Of a DNA stretch of 54,456 nucleotides, positions 16,527-23,915 are shown piece by piece; the first letter of the stretch is position 1; each line of letters begins with the position of its first letter. Below the pieces are notes generated by a model that saw only the letters and a program-made list of their open reading frames with translations, did no database searches and was not told where the DNA came from. Origin of the DNA: Acidimicrobiia bacterium (lineage in GTDB: Bacteria; Actinomycetota; Acidimicrobiia; IMCC26256; PALSA-610); contig JADGOO010000043.1 in assembly GCA_017882905.1 (NCBI GenBank), positions 1 to 54,456 of the forward strand. Direction: 5' to 3'. The position numbers and the translations under genes are program-made.

Positions 16527-18010
16527 GCTCCGCCGTGAAGGTGCTCGTGGTCGACGTCGGCACGAGTGGCGTGCGCGTGGCCGTCATCGACGGCGACGGC
16601 CACTTCGTCCTCGATCGCTACGAGGAGCTGCTGCCTTCGTCGCCCGCCGACGGCCTCGTCGAGATCGACGGCGCGGCGCTCGCAGCCGCGGTCATCAGAC
16701 TCGCGCTCGCGGCCGTCGACACGGCCGGGCCGGTCGACGGCGTCGGCATCACGAACCAGCGCGCGTCGGTGGTCGTCTGGGACGCGGCGACGGGTGAGCC
16801 GATCGGCCCCGGCCTCGGCTGGCAAGACCTGCGCACGATCGGCGCGTGCCTCGCGGCGCGCGAGCACGGATTGCGACTCGCGCCGAACCAGAGCGCCACG
16901 AAGGTGCAGTGGCTGCTCAACGCTCATGCCGGTGGCCGAGACCGCGAAGCGCTGCGGGTGGGCACGATCGACACGTGGGTGATCGCCGCGCTCAGCCGGG
17001 CAACGGCGCACGTGACCGATGCGAGCAACGCCGCGGTCACCGGCCTCACCGACGGAGACGCCCGCGACTGGTCGCCTACCGCGCTCGACGCGCTCGGTAT
17101 CCCGCGCGCCACGATGCCCGCGCTCGTGTCATCAGTCGGCGAGTGCGCGCGCGCCGAGGTGCTTCCCGGCGCGCCACCGATCGTCGCGGTGCTCGGCGAC
17201 CAACAGGCGTCGCTCGCCGGGCAGAGCTGCGTGCGGCCGGGGGTCGCCAAGATCACCTTCGGCACGGGCGGCATGCTCGACACCGTGGTCGATGCTCCAC
17301 TCACGGTGCATCAGCGCATGGGTCACGGGACGTTTCCGATCGTCGCGTGGCGCGCGCCCGGCGGAGCCACGAGCCACGCGGCCGGCCCGGATACGACCAC
17401 CACGTGGGGCATCGAAGCGATCATGCTCGCCGCGGGCACCAACGTGCAGTGGCTCCGCGACGGCCTCGGTCTGGTCACCACGAGCGCCGAGACGCACGAG
17501 GTCGCCGCGCAGTGCCGCGACTCGGGAGGCGTGGTCTTCGTCCCCGCGCTCATGGGCCTCGGTACGCCCAACTGGGACTACGGGGCGCGCGGCACGCTGC
17601 TCGGCGTCACGCGCGGCACCGGGCGCGCCGAGGTCGTGCGGGCCGTGCTCGAAGGAATCGCGCACCGGGGCGCCGACCTCGTCGACGCGGCCGTCGCCGA
17701 CGCGGGCATCAGCATTGATGCGCTGCGGGTGGATGGTGGCATGAGCGACAACGCCACGTTCGTCCAAGCGCTGGCCGATGCGACCCAGCGCACCGTCGAG
17801 GTTGCGCCCGTGCGCGACGCCACCACGCTCGGCGCCGCGCTCATGGCCCTCGTCGCACTTGGCCATCACCGCACCATCGACGACCTCGCAACAACGTGGC
17901 GCCCACGCGTGCGGGTCGCGCCGCAGTCGGTGCTCGACCGCGAGCGTTGGCGCGCCGCGGTCACACGCGCCGAACGATGGCTGCCCGAGCTGTCGTCGAT
18001 CGAGTTCTGA
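16523..18010 (+). CDS. FGGY-family kinase, glycerol-kinase-like
   Basis: This 495-aa protein resembles glycerol kinase. It has VVDVGTSGVRVAV at the N-terminus, GITNQRASVVVWD, GLGWQDLRT, LGDQQASLAGQ with FGTGGMLD, and the C-terminal VDGGMSDNATFVQALAD. The WQD-R and GDQQ motifs fit GlpK. However, the residue after the arginine in ITNQR is alanine where GlpK normally has glutamate (a glycerol contact), and the phosphate loop is GTSG rather than GTTSS. The substrate could be glycerol or a related polyol. The start is the GTG at 16523, coupled to the flavoprotein stop. The neighbouring glpD favours glycerol; confidence in the family is high and in the exact substrate moderate. Confidence 0.85.
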   Translation: MSSAVKVLVVDVGTSGVRVAVIDGDGHFVLDRYEELLPSSPADGLVEIDGAALAAAVIRLALAAVDTAGPVDGVGITNQRASVVVWDAATGEPIGPGLGWQDLRTIGACLAAREHGLRLAPNQSATKVQWLLNAHAGGRDREALRVGTIDTWVIAALSRATAHVTDASNAAVTGLTDGDARDWSPTALDALGIPRATMPALVSSVGECARAEVLPGAPPIVAVLGDQQASLAGQSCVRPGVAKITFGTGGMLDTVVDAPLTVHQRMGHGTFPIVAWRAPGGATSHAAGPDTTTTWGIEAIMLAAGTNVQWLRDGLGLVTTSAETHEVAAQCRDSGGVVFVPALMGLGTPNWDYGARGTLLGVTRGTGRAEVVRAVLEGIAHRGADLVDAAVADAGISIDALRVDGGMSDNATFVQALADATQRTVEVAPVRDATTLGAALMALVALGHHRTIDDLATTWRPRVRVAPQSVLDRERWRAAVTRAERWLPELSSIEF

Positions 18011-18019
18011 ACCAGCCGG

Positions 18020-18071
18020 ACTCAGGCGCTTGACTCAGGCACTCGACTCAGGCACTCGACTCAGGCGGTGG
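18020..18071 (+). repeat. 13-bp tandem repeat, four copies
   Basis: Four adjoining 13-bp units begin with ACTCAGGC; the middle two are identical (ACTCAGGCACTCG). They fill the junction between the stop of the kinase gene and the 3' end of the convergent gene. The last unit contains that gene's stop codon. Each unit holds TCA, a TGA stop on the minus strand. Confidence 0.85.
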
Positions 18072-18459
18072 GCTCCGCGCGCCGCTCGGCGGCGAGATCA
18101 CGGCTCAGCTTCAGGAGCGTGCCGCCGGTGGCGAGCGCGCCCACACCCAGCACTCGCGACCGCCACGGCAAACCACGAGATGCCAGTGACGTGACACCGT
18201 CGACCACATCGCTGATCGCGCCCATCGACACCCACTCGGCATCGTCGCCACGCTCTTTGAGGTTCGTGAGTGCGCCCACACCGAGCGCCAGGTCGCGGAT
18301 GCCGGCGAAACGGGTGAGCGCCTTGGCTTCCGGCGTGCTCGTGGCGAAGAACAGCCGCGTCACGAGACCGGGTAGAAGCACACACGAGAGGCCGATCACG
18401 CAACGGCCGCGCGACATGATGATGGCGATCTGGCGGGAATCGAGGTCACTCAGGTCCAC
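18061..18459 (-). CDS. Small membrane protein, DUF4267-like
   Basis: The 132-aa product has hydrophobic stretches around MSRGRCVIGLSCVLLPGLV and LALGVGALTNL, and a further one near RVLGVGALATGGTLLKL. The segment FAGIRDLALGVGAL resembles the motif of DUF4267-type small integral membrane proteins, for which no function is established. I place the start at the GTG at 18459 (VVDLSDLDSRQ), 11 bases after the stop of the upstream gene. It is the last gene of a six-gene minus-strand run, and its stop codon lies within a 13-bp tandem repeat. Confidence 0.65.
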   Translation of the reverse strand: MDLSDLDSRQIAIIMSRGRCVIGLSCVLLPGLVTRLFFATSTPEAKALTRFAGIRDLALGVGALTNLKERGDDAEWVSMGAISDVVDGVTSLASRGLPWRSRVLGVGALATGGTLLKLSRDLAAERRAEPTA

Positions 18460-18470
18460 GACGGGCGACG

Positions 18471-19409
18471 TTAGGTGACCTGCAGCCATTCGGCCCAGCC
18501 ATGGCCCACGCCGCCGTCGGCGCGATCGAAGCGGCACAGGGCTCGGGCGAGTCGAGCCCGGCGACCGTCGGGCGCGTCGAGGGGTACCGGGGCGAGCGCG
18601 AGCGGAACGACGCGCACCACGAGCTGCGGGTCGTCGCCGGCGTCGAACCCGGCACCGAGCCGGTACTCGGCAGCACCGGCCTGCCCGTCGCTGGCCGCGC
18701 GGCTGTGCACCGCGCCCCGACCATCGGCGCGCTCACGGCGATCGCCGCGCCACAGCGCGGCTTCATCGGCGGTTGCGGTTCCGGCCGTGCCGGCGTCGAA
18801 CCCGAACACGCGCACCGCCATCGCGTCGTCGAACGCCACCGCGCCCTGATGCCAGTCGGCCGCCCACCAGTGAACCGGACCCCACGAGTGGTCGCGCACG
18901 CCAGACCCGGCGAATGTGAGCACGTCGGCGCCGAGCAGGATCTCGCCCTGCACAGTTCCTGGTTGCGCGTACCCGACGCTGGGCTGCGCGTGCTCGCACG
19001 GCGCGGCCGTCGCCTCCCAATCGAGCTCCAGGCCGACCGCGATTCGGTGGCCGATCTCGCCGTGATACGCATCGAGCGGGTCGTCGAGGCGCACGCCGAA
19101 CGCCTCCACGTTCACGGCCCAGTGCTCCATGGGCGTCTCGCACACCAGCTCGCACCACAGCCCTTCGGATCGAGCGAGCAGGTGCGCGGGCGGCAACGTC
19201 GGCACTTCGTGGTCGCGCACCACGACGGTTCCCTCCGGTGTCACGAGATGCACCCAGCACCAAACCCGACGCTGATTGGGCAACGCGGCGACACGAACGA
19301 AGCCACCGAGTGAGCCGTCGGTCGCCGCGAAATCGACGTACCAGCTCTCGGTCCACCACGGATCGGGGCCGGGCTCGTGCGCGGCGCCGTCACCCGCGCG
19401 CTCGATCAC
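18471..19409 (-). CDS. Lipocalin-like protein related to CrtC/AttH (DUF7064-like)
   Basis: The 312-aa protein looks like the two-lobed lipocalin-like fold of the CrtC (hydroxyneurosporene hydratase)/AttH superfamily. Features are PWWTESWYVDFAATDGSLGG at the start, the motif SGVRDHSWGPVHWW in the second lobe (the RDHSWG core is typical) and many tryptophans. No signal peptide is seen, so it is probably cytoplasmic. CrtC members hydrate carotenoids, but most actinobacterial relatives have no known reaction. Near residues 215-245 there is a run rich in Arg, Ala and Asp (GDRRERADGRGA) that may be a family-specific insertion. It sits between the 383-aa unknown gene and the small membrane protein. 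Confidence 0.68.
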   Translation of the reverse strand: MIERAGDGAAHEPGPDPWWTESWYVDFAATDGSLGGFVRVAALPNQRRVWCWVHLVTPEGTVVVRDHEVPTLPPAHLLARSEGLWCELVCETPMEHWAVNVEAFGVRLDDPLDAYHGEIGHRIAVGLELDWEATAAPCEHAQPSVGYAQPGTVQGEILLGADVLTFAGSGVRDHSWGPVHWWAADWHQGAVAFDDAMAVRVFGFDAGTAGTATADEAALWRGDRRERADGRGAVHSRAASDGQAGAAEYRLGAGFDAGDDPQLVVRVVPLALAPVPLDAPDGRRARLARALCRFDRADGGVGHGWAEWLQVT

Positions 19410-19433
19410 CGGACCGCGTTCACCGGATCGGGC

Positions 19434-20585
19434 TCACGGTATCTGGGGGTAGTACACGGTCGGGTCGACCACCTCGGGTGCCTCGACCGAACCGTCGATC
19501 ATCTCGAGGAACGGGTAGAGGTCGAGCGAGTCGCGCGGCACCGTCCAGTCGAGGTCATCGGCAATGCCGGCCGCTACCGCGAACGGCCGCAAGAAGGAGA
19601 AGTACACGTAGGCGCCGCAGTTGATCTTGTCGCGCCGTTCCATCGCGGCGATGTTGCGATACTGCGCGCGTTGGGCTGACTTCGCGGCGGCTGCAAGCGA
19701 GTCGATCGCATCATCGCCGAGCGGCACGAGCCTGGCCGCGCTCGTGTCGAACAACGCGAAGGCTTCGACGTGGGGCAGGTAGTCCTCGGGGTCGGTGACG
19801 GCCGTTCCGAAGTCGGACACTCCGAACCGCACGTCATCACCGAGCACGAAGGCAGCCAGCACCGTCGTGTACGGCATGTCGCCGGCAATCGCGCTGCTCC
19901 ACGCGAAGTCGGAGGAGCCGAGCTTCACGAAGTGACGGAGCAGCAACGTTCTGCCGTCGGGCAGCTGGTACGGCCCGCTGTCCTGATAACCCGACCGCGT
20001 GTCGAACCACAACAGGAACTCGTACGACGTGAGCAACGCGTTGAGGCGCGTGACCCGAGCCCGGTGTGCGTCGTCACGGATCGGTACGCAGGCCCGGCTG
20101 ATCTCGTCGACGTACTCGGCATACGGCGTGACGCGGCCGTCGGCATCAGCCGCTTGGTGCGTGCCGTCGGCGCGATACGCGCCCGATGCGCGCTCCCAGA
20201 AGTCGAACACGGTTGCCATGCGCGCCACGTCGGCGTCCCAATCGAGCATGCCGGCACCGGCGAGCACGTTGCGCCCGACGAGCGGGAAGTTCGCGATGCT
20301 CCAGAGGCGCACGGTGTCGATCTCGTTGCCGACGCGGTGTCCGGCGGCACCGATCTCTTCCGGCGGGCACGCCGCGCTGATCTCCACCATCAGCTCCGGG
20401 TAGCGCCGGTACGCCTCGACGCACGCCACCACGATGTACGCCGTGATCGGGATCAGGGCCGACTCGAGCGCGGTGCGCTGCGCCGTGAGACGGAACGAGA
20501 TCTCCGAGTGGTAGCGGAGCCACCGGTTCACCTCGTCCTTGCCCCACGCCGCGGGGATCGTCAAGCCGCCACCGGCATCAGTCAT
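19434..20585 (-). CDS. Conserved-looking protein of unknown function
   Basis: I do not recognise this 383-aa protein. It is soluble in character, with helical N-terminal parts (RLTAQRTALESALIPITAYI) and aromatic-rich segments such as LLTSYEFLLWFDTRSGYQ, LPDGRTLLLRHFVKLGSSDF and INCGAYVYFSFLRPFAV. It lacks an ATP-grasp glycine-rich loop, a P-loop, a Rossmann motif and a signal peptide. Many internal Trp, Tyr and Phe and several charged conserved-looking patches (KLGSSDFAW, MERRDKINCG) suggest an enzyme or a binding domain. It starts 16 bases after the stop of the swivel-domain gene, so the two are almost certainly co-transcribed and may work together. The frame is long and unbroken and shows normal GC-rich codon use. 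Confidence 0.78.
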   Translation of the reverse strand: MTDAGGGLTIPAAWGKDEVNRWLRYHSEISFRLTAQRTALESALIPITAYIVVACVEAYRRYPELMVEISAACPPEEIGAAGHRVGNEIDTVRLWSIANFPLVGRNVLAGAGMLDWDADVARMATVFDFWERASGAYRADGTHQAADADGRVTPYAEYVDEISRACVPIRDDAHRARVTRLNALLTSYEFLLWFDTRSGYQDSGPYQLPDGRTLLLRHFVKLGSSDFAWSSAIAGDMPYTTVLAAFVLGDDVRFGVSDFGTAVTDPEDYLPHVEAFALFDTSAARLVPLGDDAIDSLAAAAKSAQRAQYRNIAAMERRDKINCGAYVYFSFLRPFAVAAGIADDLDWTVPRDSLDLYPFLEMIDGSVEAPEVVDPTVYYPQIP

Positions 20586-20601
20586 CGAGCTCGCCGAATC
20601 G

Positions 20602-20958
20602 TCATCGTGTGCGCTGCACGCGTGCCGGCTCTTCGGAACAGTCGACCGTGATCTCGTCGCCGTCGCTCGGCCATTCGCCGGCGTGCAGCACCGCGCCCAT
20701 CACGCACGGCACTTGGTACTCGCGGCTCACGATGCCGATGTGACTCAGCGGCGTGCCCGAGAGGCACACCACCGCGGCGAGGTCGTCGAAGATCGGGGCG
20801 AGGAACGTCGCGCCGGCATCGGCCACACACGCGATCACGCCGACGGCGCTGTCGTCCATCAAGGCGAGCACGTCGTCCGGTGCGTCGAGGCGGCGCCAGC
20901 GGCCGTGCACCGGCTCGGCCGCGAACACGCGTGTACCAGTGGCGATCTCGTCACTCAT
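20602..20958 (-). CDS. Standalone PEP-utiliser phosphohistidine (swivel) domain
   Basis: The 118-aa protein is a single PEP-utilising enzyme mobile domain. In PPDK, PEP synthase and rifampin phosphotransferase this domain swings a phosphorylated histidine between two active sites. The core CLSGTPLSHIGIVSREYQVP followed by CVMGA carries the histidine, H73, in the expected SH-x(4)-SRE-x(3)-P context. PSDGDEITVDCS is the usual closing strand. The ATP-grasp nucleotide domain and the PEP/pyruvate barrel that normally flank it are absent from the protein and from the operon. A TAGCAT box lies 9 nt before the ATG, although the gene also overlaps the CDF gene by eight bases. Function in this reduced form is unknown; the 383-aa neighbour is the first candidate partner. 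Confidence 0.82.
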   Translation of the reverse strand: MSDEIATGTRVFAAEPVHGRWRRLDAPDDVLALMDDSAVGVIACVADAGATFLAPIFDDLAAVVCLSGTPLSHIGIVSREYQVPCVMGAVLHAGEWPSDGDEITVDCSEEPARVQRTR

Positions 20959-21898
20959 CGGGCGGCGATGCTACCGGCGCGACATCCTTGGCCGCCTCGT
21001 AGAGGTCGGGTTCGATGAAGATGAAGTGTGCCGCGGCCCGAACCGCGCGGATCTCCACCTCGACGGCGTCGATGCAGCGGGCGAGCTGCGCCACCGTGAG
21101 GTTCGCGTCGAACTCCACCTTGGTGGCGATGATGATGTCGTCGGGACCGAGGTGCACCGTGCGCAGGTGGATGATGCGCCGCACGCTCGGTCCGCGCAGG
21201 ATCGCTTCGCGAATCGCGATCTCGTCCTCGGGCGCCACCGATTCACCGATCAGGAGACTCGACATCTCGTACGCGAGCAGGCCGGCGATGAGCACGAGCA
21301 GCACGCCGATGGCGAGGCTGCCGAGCGCGTCCCACCGGCTGTTCCCGGTGACCGACGCGAGCGCCACTCCGGTGAGGGCGAACACGAGGCCGACGAGCGC
21401 GCCGGCATCTTCGAGCAACACCACCGGGAGCTCCGGACTCTTCGTGTGCCGCACGAAGGCGAGCAACGAGCGCCCGCCACGTCCGGGCCGCGCCTCGTTG
21501 AGCGCGGTGCGAAACGAGAAGGACTCCATGGCCACCGCCACGAGCAGCACGGCGATCGCCCACACCGGCGAATCCACCTTGTGCGGCGTGCGCAGCTTGT
21601 CGATCCCTTCGACCACCGCGAACAGGCCGCCCGCGCTGAAGAGCACGAGCGCCACCATGAACGACCAGAAATAGCGCACGCGCGCGTACCCGAACGGGTG
21701 CTTGGCATCGGGCGCACGCGTGGCCCGATGCGACCCGAACATGAGCAGGCCCTGGTTGACCGTGTCGGCGGTCGAGTGGATCGACTCGGCGAGCATCGAC
21801 GCCGCGCCGGTGAAGGCGAACGCGACCAGCTTCGACAGCGCGATACCGAGGTTCGCGCAGAACGCGGCGACGATCGCGCGCCTGCTGCCCTCGTGCAC
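20951..21898 (-). CDS. Cation diffusion facilitator family transporter
   Basis: The 315-aa protein is a CDF exporter, a proton-coupled antiporter for divalent metals such as zinc. It has about six membrane segments and a cytoplasmic C-terminal domain (about 230-305). The first half of the transport site is intact: H41 and D45 in AESIHSTADTVNQ. The second half, normally HxxxD in the fifth segment, is replaced by E163-D164 (VVLLEDAGALVGL), as in SLC30A9-like members, so metal choice may differ or transport may be weak. A GTG start lies 6 nt after a TAGCGT box. It is nine bases after fumC and overlaps the swivel-domain gene. Confidence 0.9.
   Translation of the reverse strand: MHEGSRRAIVAAFCANLGIALSKLVAFAFTGAASMLAESIHSTADTVNQGLLMFGSHRATRAPDAKHPFGYARVRYFWSFMVALVLFSAGGLFAVVEGIDKLRTPHKVDSPVWAIAVLLVAVAMESFSFRTALNEARPGRGGRSLLAFVRHTKSPELPVVLLEDAGALVGLVFALTGVALASVTGNSRWDALGSLAIGVLLVLIAGLLAYEMSSLLIGESVAPEDEIAIREAILRGPSVRRIIHLRTVHLGPDDIIIATKVEFDANLTVAQLARCIDAVEVEIRAVRAAAHFIFIEPDLYEAAKDVAPVASPPDE
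20968..20973 (-). promoter_or_regulatory. Putative -10 box (TAGCAT) of the swivel-domain gene
   Basis: A TANNNT hexamer lies 9 nt before the ATG, inside the 3' end of the CDF gene. It could give the swivel-domain gene and the three genes after it a transcript of their own. Confidence 0.4.
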
Positions 21899-21904
21899 CC
21901 TTCG

Positions 21905-21910
21905 ACGCTA
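21905..21910 (-). promoter_or_regulatory. Putative -10 box (TAGCGT) of the CDF gene
   Basis: A TANNNT hexamer lies 6 nt before the GTG start of the CDF gene, between it and the fumC stop. A leaderless start here would add an internal promoter to the run. Confidence 0.38.
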
Positions 21911-23284
21911 CCCGTGAGGATGCGTCATTGCGGCCACGTCGAGCAGCTCGTCGAGGGTCGCCGCGTCGAGCACGCCGCGCTCCAAGGCGACTTCGCGAAT
22001 CGTGCGCCGCTGCCGTACCGCTTGCTTGGCCACTTCGGCGGCGGCCTCGTAGCCGATGCGCGTGTTCAGCGCCGCGACGATCGCCGGGCTCGACTCGGCA
22101 TAGGTGCGGCAACGCTCCACGTCGGCCTCGATCCCGTCGATGCAGCGCTTGGCGAACAGCACGCTCACGTTGGCGAGCAGGCGAATCGACTCCAGCACGT
22201 TGCGCGCGATGACCGGCACCGTCACATTCAGCTCGAACGCGCCTTGCGCACCGCAGAAAGCGACCGTCGCGTCGAATCCGAACACCTGTGCAGCTACCTG
22301 GACCACGGCTTCCGGGATCACCGGATTCACCTTGCCGGGCATGATCGAGCTGCCGGGTTGGAGGTCGGGGAGGTGGATCTCGGCAAGGCCGGCGCGCGGG
22401 CCGCTGCTCATCCACCGCAGGTCGTTGGCGATCTTCACGAGGGCCACGCCGAGCGCCCGAAGGTCTCCGCTCGCGGCCACGAGCTCGTCGCGTGCCGCCT
22501 GCGCGGCGAAGTGGTCGCGCGCCTCGGTGAGGGGCAAGTCGGTGCGGCGGGCAACGGCACGGATCACCCGCCCGGCGAAGCCCTTGGGCGCGTTCAGGCC
22601 CGTTCCGACCGCCGTGCCACCGAGCGCGAGCACACCGACGCGCGGGAGATCCGTCTCGAGGCGCAACGCGGCGTCGTGCACCTGCGTTGCGTAACCACCG
22701 AGCTCTTGGCCGAGCGTGATCGGCACGGCATCCATCAGGTGTGTGCGCCCCGCCTTCACCACATCGGCGAGCTCACGCTGCTTGCGGCGCAGCGACCGCT
22801 CGAGCGTGCGGAGGGCGGGCAGGAGGTCGTGTTGCAAGGCATCGGCCGTGGCGATGTGCACCGCCGAGGGGAACACGTCGTTCGACGACTGCGACGCGTT
22901 GACCTGATCGTTCGGATGCACCGCGTATCCGAGTGAACGGCCGGCGAGCGTGGCGATCACCTCGTTGGCGTTCATGTTCGACGAGGTACCCGACCCGGTC
23001 TGGAACACATCGACGGGAAACGCGTCGTCGTGCGAGCCGTCGACGATCTCGTCGGCCGCCGCGGCAATGGCGCGCGCCACGGGCCGGTCGATCACGCCGA
23101 GCGCGCTGTTCGCTCGCGCGGCCTCGGCCTTGACCAACGCGAGGGCACGGATCAGGCGACGCTCGATGCGCAGACCGGAGATCGGGAAGTTCTCGACGGC
23201 ACGCTGAGTCTGCGCGCCCCACAGCGCGTCGCCCGGCACCCGTATCTCACCAAGTGAGTCGTGCTCCACCCGGAACTGGGTCAT
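21908..23284 (-). CDS. fumC: Fumarate hydratase, class II
   Basis: FumC hydrates fumarate to L-malate in the TCA cycle without an iron-sulfur cluster. The 458-aa protein shows the superfamily signature [11 protein letters not shown], the catalytic [14 protein letters not shown] region, [17 protein letters not shown] and [33 protein letters not shown] is the usual N-terminus, which fixes the ATG at 23284; a TACGGT box is 7 nt upstream. The open frame extends further upstream, but that part is not fumarase-like. It heads a run of six close minus-strand genes. The neighbouring CDF transporter has no evident metabolic link. Confidence 0.96.
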   Translation of the reverse strand: MTQFRVEHDSLGEIRVPGDALWGAQTQRAVENFPISGLRIERRLIRALALVKAEAARANSALGVIDRPVARAIAAAADEIVDGSHDDAFPVDVFQTGSGTSSNMNANEVIATLAGRSLGYAVHPNDQVNASQSSNDVFPSAVHIATADALQHDLLPALRTLERSLRRKQRELADVVKAGRTHLMDAVPITLGQELGGYATQVHDAALRLETDLPRVGVLALGGTAVGTGLNAPKGFAGRVIRAVARRTDLPLTEARDHFAAQAARDELVAASGDLRALGVALVKIANDLRWMSSGPRAGLAEIHLPDLQPGSSIMPGKVNPVIPEAVVQVAAQVFGFDATVAFCGAQGAFELNVTVPVIARNVLESIRLLANVSVLFAKRCIDGIEADVERCRTYAESSPAIVAALNTRIGYEAAAEVAKQAVRQRRTIREVALERGVLDAATLDELLDVAAMTHPHG

Positions 23285-23291
23285 GGCCCGA

Positions 23292-23297
23292 ACCGTA
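23292..23297 (-). promoter_or_regulatory. Putative -10 box (TACGGT) of fumC
   Basis: A TANNNT hexamer lies 7 nt before the fumC ATG, suggesting a leaderless transcript from the 130-base gap behind MGMT. Confidence 0.45.
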
Positions 23298-23353
23298 CCG
23301 ACGGCGCGCTGTCGCGCCGCGCCACGACGGAAACCTCGGTTCTGGTGAGCGTG

Positions 23354-23372
23354 CGGGTCGCTCAGCGACCCG
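23354..23372 (-). terminator. Hairpin downstream of the MGMT gene
   Basis: CGGGTCG and CGACCCG form a perfect 7-bp stem with loop CTCAG, about 42 bases after the MGMT stop on the minus strand. No T-run follows. It separates the MGMT unit from the fumC promoter region. Confidence 0.45.
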
Positions 23373-23414
23373 TGCGCTCGAGCAAGCGCAGCTTGGGCAG
23401 GAGGGCGCGGTTGG

Positions 23415-23915
23415 TCAGAGCAGGGTGACCCCTTCGTGGGCGAGGAGCCAGCGCTTGGTCTGCAAGCTGCCGCCGGTGTGGAGTCCGCCGCCGTAACCGC
23501 CGAGCCGGCCACCCGCGCCCACCACCCGGTGGCACGGGATCACGAACGGCACCGGGTTGCGGCGCATGATCGAACCGACGGCGCGCGCCGCGCCGGGACG
23601 GCCCGCCATCGCGGCCAGCTCGCCGTAGGCGACCGTCTCACCCCACGACACTTCCTTGCCCAGCGTGCTGTACACGTGCCGCGCGAGGGGCGGCAGGTCG
23701 TGGTGACCGAGGTCGAGATCGAGATCGAAGTCGTGGCGCCGGCCGCGGAACCAGTCGTCGAGCTGGCGGGCGACGGCCCGGTCGGCGCGGCCGCCGTCGC
23801 GCCCACCTTCGAGGGCGGCCGCGAGCTCGTCGCCGAAGCGAATCTCGCGCACCCCGCGTTCACCCGCTTCCACGACGATGGGCCCGATCGGTGTGTCCTG
23901 ACTCCAGAAGCTCAC
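23415..23915 (-). CDS. ogt: Methylated-DNA--protein-cysteine S-methyltransferase
   Basis: This DNA-repair protein transfers the alkyl group of O6-alkylguanine to its own cysteine. The 166-aa sequence has the active-site motif [11 protein letters not shown] with acceptor C128, the DNA-binding [20 protein letters not shown] and a C-terminal [15 protein letters not shown]. The start is the GTG at 23915, which overlaps the molybdopterin oxidoreductase stop (GTGA). The length matches the Ogt type, without an Ada regulatory domain. Linkage to the oxidoreductase is probably only transcriptional. Confidence 0.93.
   Translation of the reverse strand: MSFWSQDTPIGPIVVEAGERGVREIRFGDELAAALEGGRDGGRADRAVARQLDDWFRGRRHDFDLDLDLGHHDLPPLARHVYSTLGKEVSWGETVAYGELAAMAGRPGAARAVGSIMRRNPVPFVIPCHRVVGAGGRLGGYGGGLHTGGSLQTKRWLLAHEGVTLL

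Noticed and set aside
18020-18071. Possible CRISPR array
   Set aside because: The 13-bp units are directly adjacent with no spacers, are too short and few, and no cas gene is in the window.
20753-22936. Plus-strand frame of 727 codons opposite the CDF gene and fumC
   Set aside because: It spans two clear minus-strand genes and their junction and contains no recognisable motif.
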